64,000 bases of DNA from Actinomycetes bacterium (GCA_023432405.1 JAEYUQ010000002.1:1-64000), one strand, 5' to 3'; counted from the first letter of the stretch, positions 28,871 to 38,348 are shown. Notes: generated from the letters alone by a model not told the origin. Program-made: numbers and translations.

Positions 28871-28888
28871 TTACCCTAGGTTGGGTAA
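28871..28888. promoter_or_regulatory. Inverted repeat upstream of odhA
   Basis: TTACCC-TAGGTT-GGGTAA, perfect 6-bp arms with a 6-bp centre, in the 76-bp gap between the ABC gene and odhA, just before an AT-rich promoter-like block (28893-28911). It may be an operator for odhA; the regulator is unknown. Confidence 0.35.
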
Positions 28889-28940
28889 GTCTGTTAATAA
28901 ATAGATAGTTAAGCAACAAGAAGTGAGGCGAAGTAACGCT

Positions 28941-31900
28941 GTGAGCAGCACAAACAAGTTCGGTCAGAATGATTGGCTGGTTGAGGAGATGCTACACCGC
29001 TACGAAGTAAATCCTGAGTCCGTGGATAAGGAATGGCAGGATTTCTTTAAGGAGCAGCAGTCCTCCACTACTGACCAGAAGAAAGCGTCTTCCACGACCA
29101 CTGACAAGCCTGCTGCTAAAAAAACCGCAGGCGCCGCCAAGTCTTCCTCGGCACAAGACTCTTCTGGGAAAGCCGCTGGAGCTCAGAAAGCTGCGGCGAA
29201 GAAAGCTGCTCCAGCCAAGAAGGCTGCCCCGAAGCAGAGCTCAGAGTCACCGAAGGAGCCAGAGAAGGACAGCGCACCCACGGCTGAAAACAAGTCTCAG
29301 GCCGCTCAACGTACTCTGGCGCAGCCCATCGAAGTAGATCCTGAAGCCTTGAGCAAATCTCCCCTCTCCCGCACCGGAAACTATGCGCCCGATGCCGGTG
29401 AAAGCCCTATCCGTGGAATGTTTAAGGCTATTGCCAAAAACATGGATGAGTCTCTTGACATCCCCACTGCCACAACAGTTCGGGATATGCCGGCTCGCTT
29501 ACTCTTTGAAAACCGAGCGGTTATTAACTCTCATCTGAAGCGCACCCGCGGCGGAAAAATTTCCTTCACACACATCATTGGCTACGCCGTGGTGAAAGCC
29601 ACGATGGTTCATCCCGATATGAACAACTCCTATGTGGTCAAAGATGGCAAACCATTCCTCATCACCCCGGAACACATTAACCTGGGGCTAGCTATTGACG
29701 TGGTGAAGAAGAACGGCACCAGAGCCTTGGTTGTTGCTGCCATCAAGAAGGCAGAGACCATGACCTTCACTGAGTTCGTGGACGCCTACGAGGACATCGT
29801 GAACCGTTCTCGTGAAGATAAACTCACCCTTGATGATTACCAGGGCGTCACGATCTCCCTGACAAATCCCGGCGGTATCGGCACCCGTCACTCCGTTCCT
29901 CGTCTCACCCAGGGGCAGGGCACCATTGTGGGTGTAGGGGCTATGTCCTATCCGGCAGAGTTTGATGGCGCCTCCGAAGATCGCCTTGCTGATTTGGGCG
30001 TGGGCAAGCTGGTCACCATTACTTCCACCTATGACCACCGTATTATTCAGGGCGCTGTCTCAGGTGAATTCCTGAGGACCATCTCCACCTTGTTTACTGA
30101 TGATGCTTTCTGGAACGATATTTACGCTGATATGCGTATCCCCTATACGCCTATTCGCTGGCGTCAGGATCTTCCCAATGAGGGCATCGACAAGAACACC
30201 CGCGTCATGAAACTGATTGAGGCATACCGCTCTCGCGGGCACCTCATCGCTGATACCAACCCGCTGCACTGGAAGCAGCCAGGACTGAAAATTCCAGATC
30301 ACAGAGATCTAGAAATTGAATCTCACGGCTTAACTCTGTGGGATTTGGATCGTCGCTTTAACGTAGGCGGTTTCGGTGGCCATGAAACCATGACCTTGCG
30401 TGAGGTTTTAACTCGTCTCCGCAGCGCGTACACCCACAAGATTGGCGCCGAGTACACGCACATTATGGATAATGATGAGCGTATCTGGTTGCAGAATCAT
30501 ATCGAGGAAGGCCAGGCCAAGCCCAGCAACGCGAAGCAGAAGTACATCCTTCAGCAACTCAATGCCGCTGAAGCCTTTGAAAACTTCCTCCAGACTAAGT
30601 ACATCGGTCAAAAGCGATTCTCACTCGAAGGCGCGGAATCTCTTATTCCGCTCATGGATGCCGCTATTGACACCGCAGCCGGTGAGGGGCTCTCTGAGGT
30701 TGTCATCGGTATGCCTCACCGTGGCCGACTCAACGTTCTCTTTAACGTAGTAGGCAAACCCTTGGCTCAAATCTTCGATGAGTTCGAGGGCACCATGATT
30801 ATCAATCAGCAGGGTGGTTCCGGTGACGCCAAGTACCACCTGGGAGCCACCGGCACTCATTACCAGATGTTCGGTGACAACGAGATTAAGGTGACTCTGG
30901 CTCCCAATCCCTCCCACCTCGAGGCTGTAGATCCAGTGATGGAGGGTCTGGCTCGCGCCAAGGAAGATCTCATCGAGAAGGGTGACACCGATCCACACCA
31001 GGTGTTCCCCATCATGCTCCACGGCGACGCCTCTTTCGCTGGTCTGGGCATTGTCCAAGAGACCATCAATATGTCTCAGCTCAAGGGGTACACCACCGGC
31101 GGCACCCTGCACATCGTGGTGAACAACCAAATTGGCTTTACGACGACCCCGGACTCCGGCCGGTCTTCCTACTACGCCACCGATTTGGCAAAGGCCTATG
31201 GCGCTCCGGTGTTCCATGTCAACGGCGATGATCCAGAGGCCGTCGTCTGGGTGGCAGAGCTGGCTACGGAATACCGTCATCGCTTCGGCAAGGATGTCTT
31301 TATTGACCTCATCGCTTACCGTCTGCGCGGCCACAATGAAGCGGATGATCCCTCGGTGACTCAACCGCTCATGTATAACCTGATCGATAATCGACTGTCT
31401 ACCCGCGAGGCCTACACCCGCGACCTCATCGGACGTGGAGATCTGACCAAGGAAGAGTCCGAGGCCGCCGAGCGTGACTTCCACGACCAGATGGAGTCTG
31501 TATTCAACGAGGTGAAAGCCGAGGGGAAGAAGACTCCCGCTGAGCAGACAGGCATTACCAGTTCTCAGGAACTGCCTCACGGTCTGGATACCAGCCTGAC
31601 CAAGGCAGATTTGGTGGAAATCGGTGAGGTGTATAGCAAGATTCCCGACACCTTCACCGTCCATCGTCGCGCCGAACCCGTTGCCAAGAAACGCCTGGAA
31701 TCCGTCCACGAAGGAGGCATTGACTGGGCGTGGGCTGAGCTTCTGGCACTGTCCAGCCTGGCTAATGAGGGACGCACCGTGCGCCTGGCCGGTGAGGATT
31801 CCATCCGTGGCACCTACACCCAGCGTCATGCTGTGTTCTATGATCCCACCTCCGGCGCGGAGTTCTCCCCCTTCGATGACCTAGCTCAGGCCAAGGGCAA

Positions 31901-32783
31901 GGGTGGATCCTTTGAGGTGTGGAACTCCCCGCTCTCGGAGTACGGCGGACTTGGTTTCGAGTACGGCTACACCTTGGGTAACCCCAACGCCGTCGTCGCC
32001 TGGGAAGCCCAGTACGGGGACTTCGTCAATGGGGCACAAACCATCATTGACGAGTATATTTCCTCTGGTGAAGCAAAATGGGGCCTTATGTCTCGGCTTA
32101 TCGTCCTTTTGCCCCACGGTTACGAGGGTGCAGGCCCAGACCACTCTTCGGCTCGTATTGAACGGTGGCTGCAGCTCAGCTCGGAAGGCTCAATGACAGT
32201 GGCTCAGCCTACTGTTCCGTCCAACTATTTCCATATGCTGCGCCGCCATATCCTGGGCACCCTGGCTCGTCCCCTGGTGGTTTTCTCCCCCAAGTCCATG
32301 CTCCGTAACAAGGCTGCAGTCTCCTCAGTGGAGGAATTCACGGAGATTAAGAAGTTCCGCTCCGTCATTAATGACCCCACTATTGTGGACGCTTTTGGAA
32401 ATGTCGTGGGTGACCCGAAGAAGGTTACCAAGATTCTGCTTGTTTCCGGCAAGCTCTACTATGAGCTAGCTAAGGTGCAGAAGAAGAACAAGCGTGAGGA
32501 TGTTGCCATTATTCGCATCGAGATGCTGCATCCGATCCCGTTTAACCGTCTGCGCGAGGCCTTCGAGATGTATCCGAATGCCACGGAGATTCGCTTTGTG
32601 CAAGACGAGCCGGCCAACCAAGGCCCGTGGCCGTTCTACAACGAGCATCTCCCCCGCCTGATTCCCGATATGCTCCCGATGAAGCGCGTATCCCGCCGGT
32701 CGATGGCCTCCACGGCCACCGGCTTGGCCAAGATTCACGCTGAAGAAGAAAAGCAACTGCTTGCAGAGGCTTTTGCTGACTAA
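28941..32783 (+). CDS. odhA: 2-oxoglutarate dehydrogenase E1/E2 fusion (OdhA/Kgd)
   Basis: TCA-cycle enzyme converting 2-oxoglutarate to succinyl-CoA; it joins LpdA and the lipoyl-bearing E2 of pyruvate dehydrogenase in a mixed complex. 1280 residues: an N-terminal short motif (FGQNDWLVEEMLHRYEVNP), an Ala/Lys/Ser-rich linker (about 40-120), a lipoyl-less succinyltransferase domain with the TYDHR active-site motif near 365, then the thiamine-dependent E1 (GMPHRGRLNVL near 590, HIVVNNQIGFTT near 725). In corynebacteria E1 activity is inhibited by unphosphorylated OdhI. The GTG at 28941 gives the family N-terminus MSSTNKFGQN; an upstream GTG (28923) is less likely. Confidence 0.96.
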   Translation: MSSTNKFGQNDWLVEEMLHRYEVNPESVDKEWQDFFKEQQSSTTDQKKASSTTTDKPAAKKTAGAAKSSSAQDSSGKAAGAQKAAAKKAAPAKKAAPKQSSESPKEPEKDSAPTAENKSQAAQRTLAQPIEVDPEALSKSPLSRTGNYAPDAGESPIRGMFKAIAKNMDESLDIPTATTVRDMPARLLFENRAVINSHLKRTRGGKISFTHIIGYAVVKATMVHPDMNNSYVVKDGKPFLITPEHINLGLAIDVVKKNGTRALVVAAIKKAETMTFTEFVDAYEDIVNRSREDKLTLDDYQGVTISLTNPGGIGTRHSVPRLTQGQGTIVGVGAMSYPAEFDGASEDRLADLGVGKLVTITSTYDHRIIQGAVSGEFLRTISTLFTDDAFWNDIYADMRIPYTPIRWRQDLPNEGIDKNTRVMKLIEAYRSRGHLIADTNPLHWKQPGLKIPDHRDLEIESHGLTLWDLDRRFNVGGFGGHETMTLREVLTRLRSAYTHKIGAEYTHIMDNDERIWLQNHIEEGQAKPSNAKQKYILQQLNAAEAFENFLQTKYIGQKRFSLEGAESLIPLMDAAIDTAAGEGLSEVVIGMPHRGRLNVLFNVVGKPLAQIFDEFEGTMIINQQGGSGDAKYHLGATGTHYQMFGDNEIKVTLAPNPSHLEAVDPVMEGLARAKEDLIEKGDTDPHQVFPIMLHGDASFAGLGIVQETINMSQLKGYTTGGTLHIVVNNQIGFTTTPDSGRSSYYATDLAKAYGAPVFHVNGDDPEAVVWVAELATEYRHRFGKDVFIDLIAYRLRGHNEADDPSVTQPLMYNLIDNRLSTREAYTRDLIGRGDLTKEESEAAERDFHDQMESVFNEVKAEGKKTPAEQTGITSSQELPHGLDTSLTKADLVEIGEVYSKIPDTFTVHRRAEPVAKKRLESVHEGGIDWAWAELLALSSLANEGRTVRLAGEDSIRGTYTQRHAVFYDPTSGAEFSPFDDLAQAKGKGGSFEVWNSPLSEYGGLGFEYGYTLGNPNAVVAWEAQYGDFVNGAQTIIDEYISSGEAKWGLMSRLIVLLPHGYEGAGPDHSSARIERWLQLSSEGSMTVAQPTVPSNYFHMLRRHILGTLARPLVVFSPKSMLRNKAAVSSVEEFTEIKKFRSVINDPTIVDAFGNVVGDPKKVTKILLVSGKLYYELAKVQKKNKREDVAIIRIEMLHPIPFNRLREAFEMYPNATEIRFVQDEPANQGPWPFYNEHLPRLIPDMLPMKRVSRRSMASTATGLAKIHAEEEKQLLAEAFAD

Positions 32784-32788
32784 GATGC

Positions 32789-32827
32789 ACGGCTTTCTCA
32801 GCGGTATCGGTCTGCTGAGAAAGCCGT
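32789..32827 (+). terminator. Hairpin terminator after odhA
   Basis: A 14-bp perfect stem (ACGGCTTTCTCAGC, 32789-32802, with its complement at 32814-32827) around an 11-nt loop, starting 6 nt after the odhA stop. The T-run is weak (TCATTGTG), but position and stem strength support termination; it may also act on the convergent lipoprotein gene. Confidence 0.75.
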
Positions 32828-32881
32828 CATTGTGGTGAGAGGCTCATAGCCTCCCCACTGTTCCAGAGAGTCCGGATTCCT

Positions 32882-33580
32882 CTACCTCAGGGAATCCGGA
32901 CCTCCTGCTATATATGCCGCCACGGTATCGGTAATGCGTACTCCTTCTCTGGTTCTCTGCACCATAATGGACACGTTCTCCGTGCTCAAGGTGCGCAAAT
33001 CCTCATTAAGGTAGTAGCGGGGAGTATGCCATATAGCCTCATTGAACAAAATAGGCACTACGTTTTGTGGCAACCCAGAACCACTGGAGTTGCTACAGGC
33101 TTGAGCTGGTGAAGGGTCAAGGAGAGATACATCTGCCGGTAGCGCTGCGGTAAGCGCGTTATATGTTTCCAGCTGAACTTCCTCGTCTTGGGTTACATCT
33201 ACCTTCAGAGTGTCGTACTTTTCCATCAGTTCTTCAGCAGCCACAGGGTTGAGCTCTTCAAGAAGTTCACCTGTGCAGCCCACCACAATGTCTGCATTAC
33301 GGCTCAACAGGTAATCCAAACGGCTCATCGGCTGACTTCCGGGAACAGATGAATTCACGTCAGTACGGTGAACAGCAAGGCTAGCAGGGAATTTTCGATT
33401 ATTGAGATCCTGCTTGATTAATTCCCCCAGCACCACTTGGTTCACATCAGTTCCTACCGCAGCCACTCTCAGCGGCAATGCAAAGTTGGGATTGTAATCA
33501 GGTTGAGGGTCGGATGAGGAACAGCAAGTCAACAGAACCGCCGAAGCAATGACGGCAAGAGACAACGGCCATCGAGTCAC
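32882..33580 (-). CDS. Lipoprotein, possibly solute-binding-like
   Basis: 232 residues, GTG start. Signal peptide with lipobox LLTC (cysteine near residue 19), so membrane-anchored outside the cell. The body (VVLGELIKQDL..., LLSRNADIVVGCTGELLEELNP) vaguely recalls quaternary-amine/glycine-betaine binding proteins, but is short and lacks a clear ligand cage. From memory a secreted protein gene occupies this position in other corynebacteria. Convergent with odhA; no transporter partner beside it. Confidence 0.7.
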   Translation of the reverse strand: MTRWPLSLAVIASAVLLTCCSSSDPQPDYNPNFALPLRVAAVGTDVNQVVLGELIKQDLNNRKFPASLAVHRTDVNSSVPGSQPMSRLDYLLSRNADIVVGCTGELLEELNPVAAEELMEKYDTLKVDVTQDEEVQLETYNALTAALPADVSLLDPSPAQACSNSSGSGLPQNVVPILFNEAIWHTPRYYLNEDLRTLSTENVSIMVQRTREGVRITDTVAAYIAGGPDSLR

Positions 33581-33706
33581 TGTGCTTTTCCGTTCCTAAT
33601 CGGTTAGTGTGCCACAAACTTGTGCGTCATTTTACCTCGCGCACACTCCATTGGCGGGGAGGGCCGCCCACTGTGCCAGTCGGTTTCTGCTTCACAGCTC
33701 ACTTAC

Positions 33707-33712
33707 TAGACT
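33707..33712 (+). promoter_or_regulatory. Leaderless-type -10 box (MgtE-like gene)
   Basis: TAGACT ends 8 nt before the ATG at 33721, and no ribosome site lies between, so transcription probably starts at the start codon. Confidence 0.5.
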
Positions 33713-33720
33713 GGAACACT

Positions 33721-35007
33721 ATGGACACCGTTAACCGCGTCTACATCGGTCGGCTCCGCGGCATGACAGTTCGCGGTCCGGACTCTGACCCTATCGGCAG
33801 AGTCCGTGATGTCATTGTGACAGTTCGCCCGGCGGGAAGAACCTCCCGTGCTCTTGGCATGGTGGTTGAGTTGGTCAACAAACGGCGAATTTTCATTCCC
33901 ATGCTCCGCATTGCCACCATTGAGCCGGGAGATGTCACCCTCGCCACCGGCTCCGTTTCTATGCGCACCTATCAGCCTCGCGGCGGAGAATTAGCCCTTT
34001 TCCACGAGGTCATTGGCACCAAAGTCCATATCAATGATCCAGAGCATCCCGAATTCTTCGATACTCCTTTGGAGGTTGCAGACGTAGAACTGGAACAAAC
34101 CCGCACCCGGGATTGGATTATCTCCTCGCTTGCGCTGTTTGCTCGCCGCCCCAAATTTGGCCGCTCCCCGAAGCTCATAACAGTCAATTGGCGTTACATC
34201 CTTGGTGTAGGCTCCGGCAACTCCGTTCTGACGGAAAGTGTCCAAGATATTCTCACTGAGTTTGAAGATATGCGCCCTGCCGATGTGGCTCAGGCACTCT
34301 CTGATCTGCCGCAAAGTCAGAAGAACCAGGTGGCCAATGAACTCAATGACGTGCGCCTGGCAGACATTATTCAGGAGCTGCCCTCCGATGATCAGTCGGA
34401 GTTCCTCGAGCACATGGGTATTGAACGTGCTGCCGCCATTCTGGAAGAGATGGAACCTGACGACGCCGCTGATCTTCTGGGAGAGCTTCCTAATGCCAAG
34501 GCAGAAGTCCTCCTCAAACTCATGGATCCAGAGGAATCTGCACCAGTTCGTCGCTTGATGAGCTTTTCCCCGGATACAGTGGGTTCTCTCATGACTCCTG
34601 AACCTCTTGTTCTCACTCCCCAAGCCACCGTGGCAGAGGCTTTAGCGATGGCCAGGAACCCGGAATTGACCACGTCCATTGCATCTCTTCTCTTTGTGGT
34701 GCGCCCTCCTACGGCCACCCCTACCGGACATTTCCTGGGTTCTGTTCATATCCAGAAACTTCTGAGAGAACCACCCTCATCTCTCATTGTTGGTATTTTG
34801 GATCCCGATCTGCCGCCCTTGTATGCAGATGACGATCAGGAAACTGCTGCCCGCTACTTCGCCACCTACAATCTGGTGTGCGGACCTGTTCTCGATCACG
34901 ACAATCATCTGCTTGGCGCCGTGACCGTGGACGATCTTTTGGATCATATGCTTCCAGAAGACTGGCGGGAAACGGGACTGCGCCCCAAGGAGGTGAATAA
35001 TGGCTGA
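33721..35007 (+). CDS. MgtE intracellular-domain / CBS-domain protein without membrane part
   Basis: 428 residues, starting at the ATG at 33721; an in-frame upstream extension has no support. The N-terminal 130 residues are PRC-barrel-like. Then come the MgtE N domain (ADVAQALSDLP..., ILEEMEPDDAADLLGELP, about 175-270) and a CBS pair (TVGSLMTPEPLVLTPQATVAEAL; VCGPVLDHDNHLLGAVTVDDLLDHM). The MgtE membrane domain is absent. It matches the mycobacterial Rv1232c arrangement (from memory). It may sense Mg2+ or nucleotides for a separate membrane partner; the next gene overlaps it by 8 bp. Confidence 0.85.
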   Translation: MDTVNRVYIGRLRGMTVRGPDSDPIGRVRDVIVTVRPAGRTSRALGMVVELVNKRRIFIPMLRIATIEPGDVTLATGSVSMRTYQPRGGELALFHEVIGTKVHINDPEHPEFFDTPLEVADVELEQTRTRDWIISSLALFARRPKFGRSPKLITVNWRYILGVGSGNSVLTESVQDILTEFEDMRPADVAQALSDLPQSQKNQVANELNDVRLADIIQELPSDDQSEFLEHMGIERAAAILEEMEPDDAADLLGELPNAKAEVLLKLMDPEESAPVRRLMSFSPDTVGSLMTPEPLVLTPQATVAEALAMARNPELTTSIASLLFVVRPPTATPTGHFLGSVHIQKLLREPPSSLIVGILDPDLPPLYADDDQETAARYFATYNLVCGPVLDHDNHLLGAVTVDDLLDHMLPEDWRETGLRPKEVNNG

Positions 35008-35536
35008 ATCCTCACTGGACACTCCGGTCAACGGTAAGCAGCGCCGTTTTATCAATTTGGATGATGAAACCATCGGGCGGGTGGCAGAAAGAATTGCACG
35101 CTTCTTCGGTTCTGGAACATATCTCATGTACCAGACCATCGTGGTGATTGTCTGGATTCTGCTGAACATCGGCGGTTTTTGGTGGAACTGGGATCCCTAT
35201 CCTTTTATTCTTCTCAACCTCGCCTTCTCCACACAGGCCGCATACGCAGCTCCACTCATTTTGCTGGCCCAAAACCGCCAAGAAGACAGAGATCAGATTG
35301 CTGTTGCCGCTGACCGACGTCGCGCACAGGAAACGAAGGCTGACACGGAATTCCTGGCGCGTGAGCTAGCGAGTATGCGTTTGACCGTGGGAGACTTAGT
35401 CACCAGGGATTATCTACGACACGAATTAGAAGATGTGCGTAATCTCCTGGAGCGGGTGGAAGCAAAGCTCGATGATTTCTCTGCAGACCAGGCCGATAAC
35501 GTCACTGAACCCACCCAAGGCGACGTGGATTCCTAA
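35000..35536 (+). CDS. DUF1003 membrane protein
   Basis: 178 residues. Two membrane helices (YQTIVVIVWILLNIGGFWW and FILLNLAFSTQAAYAAPLILLAQN, about 48-90) with the DUF1003 signature ending in NRQEDRDQ, then a cytosolic coiled-coil-like tail rich in charged residues. The ATG lies inside the end of the MgtE-like gene, so the two are coupled. It is probably the membrane partner of that protein; whether it carries Mg2+ is unknown. Confidence 0.85.
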   Translation: MAESSLDTPVNGKQRRFINLDDETIGRVAERIARFFGSGTYLMYQTIVVIVWILLNIGGFWWNWDPYPFILLNLAFSTQAAYAAPLILLAQNRQEDRDQIAVAADRRRAQETKADTEFLARELASMRLTVGDLVTRDYLRHELEDVRNLLERVEAKLDDFSADQADNVTEPTQGDVDS

Positions 35537-35586
35537 GCACGCATAATGACGTAGAACAAGAAACCTACACAATAACTGAGACTGAC

Positions 35587-36726
35587 ATGATTACTGAAGC
35601 ACAAGTACGAGAAGCACTTTCCCGCGTTGAAGACCCTGAAATTCGCCGTCCTATCACAGATTTGGGGATGGTGGATACCATCACAATTGACGGTGCTCGA
35701 GTTAGCGTCACACTTCTTTTGACGGTTGCAGGCTGCCCGCTGCGAGATACTTTGACCACCAACGTGAAGGCAGTTCTGGAAGAGCTTGATGGCGTTGAGG
35801 AAGTCAGCGTCACCATGAATGTGATGACAGATAAGCAACGCCAACAGCTTATGACAACACTTCGAGGTGAGCGCGGCGCTCGGGCACATCTTCCTTTTAA
35901 TGAGGAGTCCTCCACCACCCGTGTGTATGCTGTGGCCTCTGGTAAGGGAGGCGTCGGTAAGTCCTCGGTAACAGCCAATCTGGCGTGTGCCCTGGCTGCA
36001 AAGGGCTTGCAGGTGGGGATTGTTGATGCCGATATTTACGGGCACTCCATCCCTGGAATTATGGGGTGTCATCAACGCCCCACAGCCGTCGATAAGATGA
36101 TCATGCCTCCTGTCGCTCACGGGGTGAAGCTCATCTCCATTGCCAATTTCACTCAGGGTAATACTCCGGTAGTTTGGCGCGGCCCCATGCTTCACCGAGC
36201 ACTTCAACAGTTCCTTGGGGATGTGTATTGGGGAGATCTTGACGTGCTCTTTGTGGATATGCCACCAGGCACAGGAGACGTAGCGTTATCTATCGCACAG
36301 CTTCTTCCTCGAGCTGAAATTCTGGTGGTGACCACTCCTCAAACCGCGGCAGCTGAAGTAGCTGAGCGAGCAGGAAGTATTGCTCAGCAGACGGGGCAAA
36401 GAGTAACCGGAGTGGTTGAAAATATGGGGGCAATGACTCTTCCTGACGGCACTACCTTAGACATTTTTGGCTCCGGTGGAGGTCAGGTGGTGGCAGATCG
36501 TCTCTCTGTGGTTACGGGCCAGCCCGTCCGGGTAATTGGTCAGATTCCTCTCGATCCGCAACTGCGTCAACAGGGAGATGCTGGCACACCTATTGTGCTC
36601 GCTCACCCCGAAGCCCCTGCAGGACAGGCATTCCAGAAACTTGCAGACACATTAGTGGTACGCAGGGATTCTCTGGTTGGAAAGAATCTGGGCGCCACAG
36701 TGACATCTTCTCAGGGCGAGAACTAA
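35587..36726 (+). CDS. mrp: Mrp/ApbC-type P-loop ATPase (Fe-S cluster carrier family)
   Basis: 379 residues: an N-terminal MIP18/DUF59 domain (1-90) and a MinD-like ATPase with deviant Walker A SGKGGVGKSS near 118, DADIYGHS, and DMPPGTGDVALS near 222. Family role: carrying Fe-S clusters to apoproteins. The usual CxxC cluster motif after VVENM is missing (GAMTLPDGTTLDIFG instead), which from memory is also true of mycobacterial Mrp, so the carrier role is uncertain. Convergent with tatB. Weak ribosome site. Confidence 0.9.
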   Translation: MITEAQVREALSRVEDPEIRRPITDLGMVDTITIDGARVSVTLLLTVAGCPLRDTLTTNVKAVLEELDGVEEVSVTMNVMTDKQRQQLMTTLRGERGARAHLPFNEESSTTRVYAVASGKGGVGKSSVTANLACALAAKGLQVGIVDADIYGHSIPGIMGCHQRPTAVDKMIMPPVAHGVKLISIANFTQGNTPVVWRGPMLHRALQQFLGDVYWGDLDVLFVDMPPGTGDVALSIAQLLPRAEILVVTTPQTAAAEVAERAGSIAQQTGQRVTGVVENMGAMTLPDGTTLDIFGSGGGQVVADRLSVVTGQPVRVIGQIPLDPQLRQQGDAGTPIVLAHPEAPAGQAFQKLADTLVVRRDSLVGKNLGATVTSSQGEN

Positions 36727-36767
36727 GAGCTCCCCACTACCGAGCACCGACAAGTACGGCCTCCAGC

Positions 36768-37268
36768 TCAGGTGATGTCATCCCAGCCGTGAATGGGATC
36801 GGAATAGCTCGTGGTGCTGTGGGACGTTGAACCACCCGAGCTACCGAAAGAACCTGCAGTGTCCGAAGTAGTGTCACTGCGTGAAGTAGCCCCAGAAGGT
36901 CTTTTCATCTTGCTTGTCTTCGTGGTCGATGATTCACCTTTCAACCACTGAGAAGGCGTCCCCTCAAAATCAAGCATCTTTGAGGGATCAAGATCATCCA
37001 GGAAGGTCTCATCATCGTCGAAAAGAGCCTTACTCAACATTCCCTTGGGCGTCATCTTCCGCATCTGCGCCACAGTGGAGAGAGGTTCTTTAAACTCATC
37101 GCCAAGAGTGCCATCCAATTCCTTCCTGGCGTTATTAATAGCTTTTCTGGCGGCATAGATGGCTGCGCGAACATCCTTAATAAGCTCGGGGAGCCGTTCC
37201 GGGCCCACGATGATAAAGCCAAACACCAGGATGACGAATATCTCACCCCACCCAATACTGGAAAACAT
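36768..37268 (-). CDS. tatB: Twin-arginine translocase subunit TatB
   Basis: 166 residues. An N-terminal membrane helix (GWGEIFVILVFGFIIVGPERLPELI) with the family-defining GPERLP hinge, then an amphipathic helix (VRAAIYAARKAINNARKEL) and a long polar Ser/Thr-rich tail. It works with TatA and TatC, which are not in this window, to export folded proteins. Starts 8 nt after the anti-sigma gene; same order as in other corynebacteria and mycobacteria. Confidence 0.93.
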   Translation of the reverse strand: MFSSIGWGEIFVILVFGFIIVGPERLPELIKDVRAAIYAARKAINNARKELDGTLGDEFKEPLSTVAQMRKMTPKGMLSKALFDDDETFLDDLDPSKMLDFEGTPSQWLKGESSTTKTSKMKRPSGATSRSDTTSDTAGSFGSSGGSTSHSTTSYSDPIHGWDDIT

Positions 37269-37276
37269 GAGTCCGC

Positions 37277-37594
37277 TTACCTCTTGTGAGCTCTTCGCCG
37301 AGCAAAACCATCAAGAAAGTCACGGAACCCTGGGTCCTGTTTCTCCACCGGACACGTTGAAGAACTTAGTGAACACAGTTTAGTGACGAGATCTTCAGAG
37401 ATATGCACATCCGGATGCCACGCGCGCAGCGCATAGGCCGCCTTAAGTTGTTTACGCACTTCAGCTCTACATTCTGAACAACGTTCTAGGTGTCTGTAGG
37501 CGCGCTCAACTGCAACCTGAGGTAGCTCATGATCCACGAACGATGCGATAGCTTCATTACTTAAGTGATCAACCGATGCAAACTCTGATTCCAT
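37277..37594 (-). CDS. cseE: Anti-sigma factor for SigE (CseE/RseA type)
   Basis: 105 residues from the ATG with GGAGG just upstream; a GTG-initiated form adds five residues. It contains the zinc-associated anti-sigma motif HLERCSEC (HxxxCxxC), which binds ECF sigma factors and can be sensitive to oxidation. A C-terminal CSLSSSTC pair adds two more cysteines. No membrane helix, so a cytosolic anti-sigma. Lies 45 bp after sigE. Confidence 0.88.
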   Translation of the reverse strand: MESEFASVDHLSNEAIASFVDHELPQVAVERAYRHLERCSECRAEVRKQLKAAYALRAWHPDVHISEDLVTKLCSLSSSTCPVEKQDPGFRDFLDGFARRRAHKR

Positions 37595-37639
37595 CCCGCC
37601 TCCGTTCACGCAATCCTGACTTCTATGGAGTGGATAGAG

Positions 37640-38233
37640 CTAGTTGGGCAACAGCAAACGCGCCTCTTCAGAGGTTTCTGCCGCCTGCTCCACACTAACC
37701 TTCAGCTGACTTCTACCTCGATGAATTCTACTTCGCACTGTCCCCAGCTTCACCCCGAGAGTAGCAGCAATTTCCTCGTAGCTCATGCCCACGACGTCGC
37801 ACAGGATCACCGCCACACGATACTCTGGACTCAGTTCATCGAGAGCCTGCTGTAACACGGGATCCAAGGTTGATCGGGTGTACTCTTCCTCCGGAGTGGC
37901 AGACTTCCCCTCAACACGCTCATAATCTTCAGGCAGAGCCTCCATGCGGATCTTGTTGCGGTGGCGCACCATATCCAAGAACAGATTAGTAGTAATACGA
38001 TGCAACCACCCCTCAAAGGTTCCCGGCTGGTAGTTCTTCAAAGAGCGAAACACTCTAATGAACGTTTCTTGCGTGAGATCCTCGGCATCGTGCTGATTTC
38101 CGCTGAGTCGGTACGCCAAGCGGTAGACGCTGTCCGCGTGTTCGGCAACCAGCTCAGCCCATGACGGCATATTTCCTTCGCCGCGATCAAAGGCCGAGGT
38201 GCTTGGAGAATCCGAATCAACCATAAGTACCAT
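37640..38233 (-). CDS. sigE: ECF sigma factor SigE
   Basis: 197 residues from the ATG at 38233, 10 nt after a GGGGGGAG site; an upstream TTG is less likely. Region 2 ([29 protein letters not shown]) and region 4 ([44 protein letters not shown]) are intact. It directs the envelope, heat and oxidative stress response in corynebacteria. Co-transcribed with its anti-sigma and tatB. Confidence 0.92.
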   Translation of the reverse strand: MVLMVDSDSPSTSAFDRGEGNMPSWAELVAEHADSVYRLAYRLSGNQHDAEDLTQETFIRVFRSLKNYQPGTFEGWLHRITTNLFLDMVRHRNKIRMEALPEDYERVEGKSATPEEEYTRSTLDPVLQQALDELSPEYRVAVILCDVVGMSYEEIAATLGVKLGTVRSRIHRGRSQLKVSVEQAAETSEEARLLLPN

Positions 38234-38334
38234 TGTGCCGTACTCCCCCCAGCCCAATCAAGCTTCAGCAATCACTTCCACCACAAGATGTGCTCAACAC
38301 GGATTGTTCACTGCACTCAGGCGCACTTTCTCTT

Positions 38335-38340
38335 TACACT
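38335..38340 (+). promoter_or_regulatory. Leaderless-type -10 box (methyltransferase gene)
   Basis: TACACT ends 8 nt before the GTG start at 38349, with no ribosome site between. Confidence 0.45.
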
Positions 38341-38348
38341 GAGAAATT

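Noticed and set aside
22136..28879. 13-base word GTGGTTACCCTAG shared by the MFS and odhA upstream regions
   Set aside because: A 13-mer is expected to recur by chance many times in 64 kb; only the inverted repeats themselves are noted.
30621..31829. 402-codon open frame antisense to odhA
   Set aside because: It is a by-product of codon bias on the opposite strand; no ribosome site, low-complexity product, and odhA is certain.
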